From assembly GCA_903789495.1 (NCBI GenBank), contig CAIFEQ010000006.1, positions 1 through 64,000 on the forward strand: a DNA stretch of 64,000 bases, in the 5' to 3' direction. The DNA comes from an uncultured Erysipelotrichaceae bacterium (GTDB lineage Bacteria > Bacillota_I > Bacilli_A > Erysipelotrichales > Erysipelotrichaceae). The notes below the pieces were generated by a model. The model did not search any database. It saw only the letters and a program-made list of their open reading frames with translations, and had not been told where the DNA came from. This document shows, piece by piece, positions 61,162 to 64,000 of this stretch. Within the stretch, counting starts at the first letter, position 1. Each line of letters begins with the position of its first letter. The position numbers and the translations under genes were made by a program.

Positions 61162-62489
61162 TCATACGTAATCGGTTTCGGTGATCTTGGTTGTCCGCAT
61201 CCGGATGATGCCGTAGATGACGGCAAAGGCCAGGACGCAGAGGTTGATGATGGCCAGCGACGGCGTCAGATCCTGCACCGACTTCCAGATGACGAAGCCC
61301 TGGATGAAGGCACTGATCGTCATCAGCGTGTAGTACAGTCCGTCACCGATATGCAGCCAGGAGTTCTTCCAGTCTTCCGCAAACTTCTTCGGGAAGCGGA
61401 AACCGGTAATGATAATCAGCACGCTGTTGAAGCCGCCCAGAATCAGGGTGGTGTTGGTGATGGTGGAAACCTTCCAACCAGGCACAGCGGCAGCGAGCCG
61501 ATGACGAAGATGATGACAATGGCGACCCAGTAGGCCCCGTACTTGTTCTGCTTGACCAGGAACTTCGGCAGCCAGCCTTCCTTGACACCGGCCAGCACCG
61601 GCATGGCGGAATTCATGATGCCGGAATTCATCGTGGTCAGCAGCGCGAAGATCGGGCCGCCGAACATGAATACATAGTACAGGAATGTCGGCAGCAGATA
61701 CCGGGCGGTATCCGTCATCGTTCCGCCGGCCGTGACTTCCAGCGGCAGCACCGCGCCGCAGGCGAAGCCGACCATGGTGTAGAGCACCAGGATGATCAGC
61801 GTGGTGATGAGGATGGCCTTCGGAATGTTCTTCTTCGGATCTTCTGCCCGCGGGGCGAAGTTCGCCACCAGGGCATGTCCGACCGTTGAGTAATTCAGCA
61901 GCACCACCGCTGACAGCCAGCCGCTCAGACCGTTGGTGAACATTTCAGGACTGGAGAAATCCAGGTAGCCGGGCTGCACATGGAAGCAGCACAGCACCGA
62001 GAAGCTCATCAGGCAGATCAGCAGGCACGGCGTGGCAAACGACTGAATCTTGGCCATGACATCCACGCCGAACAGGTTGGCAATGGTCAGAAAGGCCCAG
62101 ACGGCGAGACCCATGGCAATCCGGTTCCCGCCCGGGAACATGGCGTAAAGATAGTTGGCAATGGAAATGACTGCCGTCCCTCGGGCAATCCAGTTGATCA
62201 GAGACGAAATGGTAACCATGCCGCCATACTGCTTGCCGCAGGTCCGGGTCACCATGCCATAGACCCCGCCCGGCACCACTTCCGTGCTGAAGAAGAACAG
62301 CTGCGGAAGAATCCGGAACAGACCCATGAGCACGGCCGCCGAATAGGCAAACAAGGCAGAATAGCCTGTGACCGCGATGGCTGCGCCGACGATGGTGACC
62401 ACGCCGGCTCCGACAACCTGTCCGGTTGCGAGCCAGACAAGCTGTGACAGTGTCAGTTTCTTTTCCTTGACACCTGACTCAGAACTCAT
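61162..62489 (-). pseudogene. APC family amino acid permease with a frameshift
   Basis: Two frames make one carrier. From 62489 the protein is in frame to Leu337 (GSLPLCL), then drifts to a stop at 61443. The other frame resumes with GWKVSTITNTTLIL and runs to 61162. One extra G at CTGGTTGG (about 61474-61481) would restore about 442 aa, near the normal APC length. The N-terminal motif TGQVVGAGVVTIVGAA is the substrate-binding loop of the superfamily. About ten helices lie before the break and two after, so the product may be lost or shortened. Mutation or sequencing error cannot be told apart here. Confidence 0.8.
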
Positions 62490-62547
62490 AACCGCTAAAC
62501 CTCCCTTGCTTATCGGACAACAGGCGGCCGCCTATGATGCAGTTCTC

Positions 62548-62569
62548 TAACAGCCTGCGCAAGCTGTTA
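62548..62569. promoter_or_regulatory. Near-perfect 22-bp palindrome upstream of the permease
   Basis: TAACAGC, C, TGCGCA, A, GCTGTTA: all pairs match except one. It overlaps the putative -35 (TTGCGC) about 60-80 bp before the start codon. A dimeric regulator is expected here; which one is not shown. Confidence 0.65.
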
Positions 62570-62853
62570 AATCTGTTTATGATCATCGCTTCATGGTAAT
62601 GCTGAGACAGATGGATCAGTCTTTGACGATCCTTGTTACTTTTATTTAAACGCGGCACTGCGCAAAATAAAATTACTTTCTGAATTCATATTCGTGAAAT
62701 CTGGATTTCACATACGCAGACACCGGAAATTTTCCCACGCTTTTCCTGCCATGCATGTCTGCATGTTCCTTTCATATGATGTACCGAATAAGTTCATGAT
62801 TTCACAGCTTTCCTCTGCCCATGCACACATGGATGACCTGCCGGCAGCGCATC

Positions 62854-62885
62854 AGAAAAACCGTCTGGCTGAGATGCCCAGACGG
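62854..62885 (-). terminator. Terminator after the right-edge permease gene
   Basis: Minus-strand CCGTCTGG / CCAGACGG followed by TTTTTC, about 40 bp past the stop at 62926. Confidence 0.8.
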
Positions 62886-62925
62886 ATGTTTCATGAATTC
62901 AGAATGTGATGATTTCCGTTGTCCT

Positions 62926-64000
62926 CTACTCGTACCGCAGGGCATCGATCGGGTTCAGCTTGGCCGCCTTGTTGGCCGGGTAGTAGCCGAAGAAGATGCC
63001 GATCGAGATCGAAAACAGGGTCGAGAACAGGATGGCGGACAGACTCGGCGATGCCGTGATGCCCAGCATGCTGGCCCCCAGAGTACCCAGAATGGTCCCC
63101 AGGATGATGCCGATGATCCCGCCGATCAGGCAGATGATGACCGCCTCGGTGATGAACTGCAGGCGGATATCGCCGCTGGTAGCCCCCAGAGCCTTGCGGG
63201 TGCCGATCTCCCGGGTCCGCTCGGTGATGCTGACGAGCATGATGTTCATGACGCCGACACCGCCGACAATCAGCGAGATGGCCGCAATGGCGGCGATGGC
63301 CAGGGTCACGTTGCTGGTGACCTCGTTCATGGTCTCAATCATGCTCTCCAGACTGCTGGCTTCGACGGTATAGGTATCGTTGGTGGTGTAATAGCTGGCG
63401 AAGAAGGTCTGGGTTTCCTCCATGAAGGATGTGGTATCCACATCGGCGGAGGCGACGATGGTCAGCGAGGAATAGCCCTTGCTGGCGGACATGTCCTTCT
63501 TGGCGGTGCTGATCGGCATGTAGAGGGTCGTCGTGACGTCGCTGGTATCCTCGGACGTCGTCGCATTTTCGTACTGATATTCCCCGACGATATAGAGTTC
63601 CCTGGTGTAGCCGTTGATGCTGAGGCGGATGGTTTTCCCGATCAGATCTTCGTCCGTACCGAAGAGGTTCTCGGCAAACACATCCGAGACCAGGCAGACG
63701 GAACGCTTATTCTCCAGATCCGCGTCGCTGATGTAGCGGCCGGTGATCATGGTCACCTCATTGGCACTCAGATAATCAGGGTTCACCCCGATGATGCTGA
63801 CAGTGACTTCATTGCCGGAATCGGAAACGGTTGAAGTGCCGACGGATTCACTGAGTTCAATGGCCTCGATCTCGTCGGCATAGGCTTCCCGGTAGGCCGC
63901 AATCATCTCATCCGTGATCAGATCGCTTTCCTTCATCTCTTCCCGCATGAACATCCGGGCGCCATTGTCAAAGCCGCCGGCAGCGGAGGTGCTGCTGGAG
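62926..64000 (-). CDS. ABC transporter permease, MacB/FtsX-like, 5' truncated
   Basis: The frame stays open to the right edge, so the gene begins outside; about 358 residues are visible. The left part is the MacB-type outside domain (DIETSDVT-like beta-rich text such as VGTSTVSDSGNEVTVSIIGV). Three membrane helices near the C-terminus carry FtsX motifs, including SITERTREIGTRKALGAT. A Met at 63954 is internal. Its ATPase is probably encoded next door, outside the window. Export or extraction of a peptide or antimicrobial is typical for the family. It differs from the fused transporter at 29752. Confidence 0.9.
   Translation of the reverse strand, partial: SSSTSAAGGFDNGARMFMREEMKESDLITDEMIAAYREAYADEIEAIELSESVGTSTVSDSGNEVTVSIIGVNPDYLSANEVTMITGRYISDADLENKRSVCLVSDVFAENLFGTDEDLIGKTIRLSINGYTRELYIVGEYQYENATTSEDTSDVTTTLYMPISTAKKDMSASKGYSSLTIVASADVDTTSFMEETQTFFASYYTTNDTYTVEASSLESMIETMNEVTSNVTLAIAAIAAISLIVGGVGVMNIMLVSITERTREIGTRKALGATSGDIRLQFITEAVIICLIGGIIGIILGTILGTLGASMLGITASPSLSAILFSTLFSISIGIFFGYYPANKAAKLNPIDALRYE

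Larger units (their letters stand above)
62490..62925. other. Intergenic region with permease leader and palindrome
   Basis: No gene is seen in these 436 bp. The part near 62490 carries the permease ribosome site (AAGGGAGG), a weak promoter (TTGCGC, 17 bp, CATCAT on the minus strand) and a 22-bp palindrome. The middle is AT-rich, and the right end holds the terminator of the next gene. Confidence 0.6.

Overview
The window reads as chromosomal DNA from a GC-rich, low-oxygen member of the Bacillota (Firmicutes). The signs are a leucine T-box in front of leuS, strong AGGAGG-type ribosome binding sites, lipoprotein signals of Gram-positive style, a butyrate kinase and secreted flavin reductases. 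Lineage is inference; an Erysipelotrichaceae-like gut anaerobe would fit. Genes are packed tightly, often with 4-base stop/start overlaps. I saw no rRNA, tRNA, CRISPR array, insertion sequence or phage gene. Both edges cut genes: a MocR-type regulator on the left and a MacB/FtsX-type permease on the right.

Left part (1-11.3 kb): the tail of a MocR regulator; a small plus-strand operon with an Asp/Glu racemase-family protein and two GNAT acetyltransferases; leuS with its T-box (specifier CUC, Leu); two tandem M20 amidohydrolases beside a multi-pass transporter; then an acetyltransferase coupled to a small membrane protein.

11.3-19.9 kb holds the most distinctive block: three secreted lipoprotein flavoreductases with FMN-binding and FAD domains (two are close tandem paralogues sharing a 239-bp exact tract; the third has two FMN-binding domains), one PH-like protein of unknown role, and a divergent LysR regulator with a LysR-type box lying on the -35 element of the third reductase. 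This looks like machinery for reducing unsaturated organic acids as respiratory electron acceptors.

19.9-45.4 kb is mostly housekeeping and accessory metabolism: a glycosyltransferase and PAP2-type protein, hydrolases, Tag glycosylase with MarR, a beta-lactamase-fold hydrolase, butyrate kinase, a metallo-beta-lactamase-fold protein, MYG1, an SDR, a 1174-aa ABC transporter with a very large outside domain, a C69 dipeptidase, a DnaQ-BRCT exonuclease, SIMPL protein, a frameshifted gene, an aldo/keto reductase, an MFS carrier, a glycerophosphodiesterase-lipase fusion followed by a glycerophosphodiesterase that lost its catalytic His, an orphan prepilin peptidase and galactose mutarotase.

45.4-64 kb has an AT-richer patch with a GNAT gene, an RNA methyltransferase-HAD pair, and a complete NAD salvage operon (nrtR-pncA-pncB-nadD-nadE) with a perfect palindrome at its promoter. 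It is followed by a LUD-domain pair, an RluA-type pseudouridine synthase, a catabolic-looking operon (APC permease with a frameshift, an acid-sugar dehydratase-like enolase-superfamily enzyme, a small membrane protein and a LysR regulator) preceded by a near-perfect 22-bp palindrome, and the partial permease.
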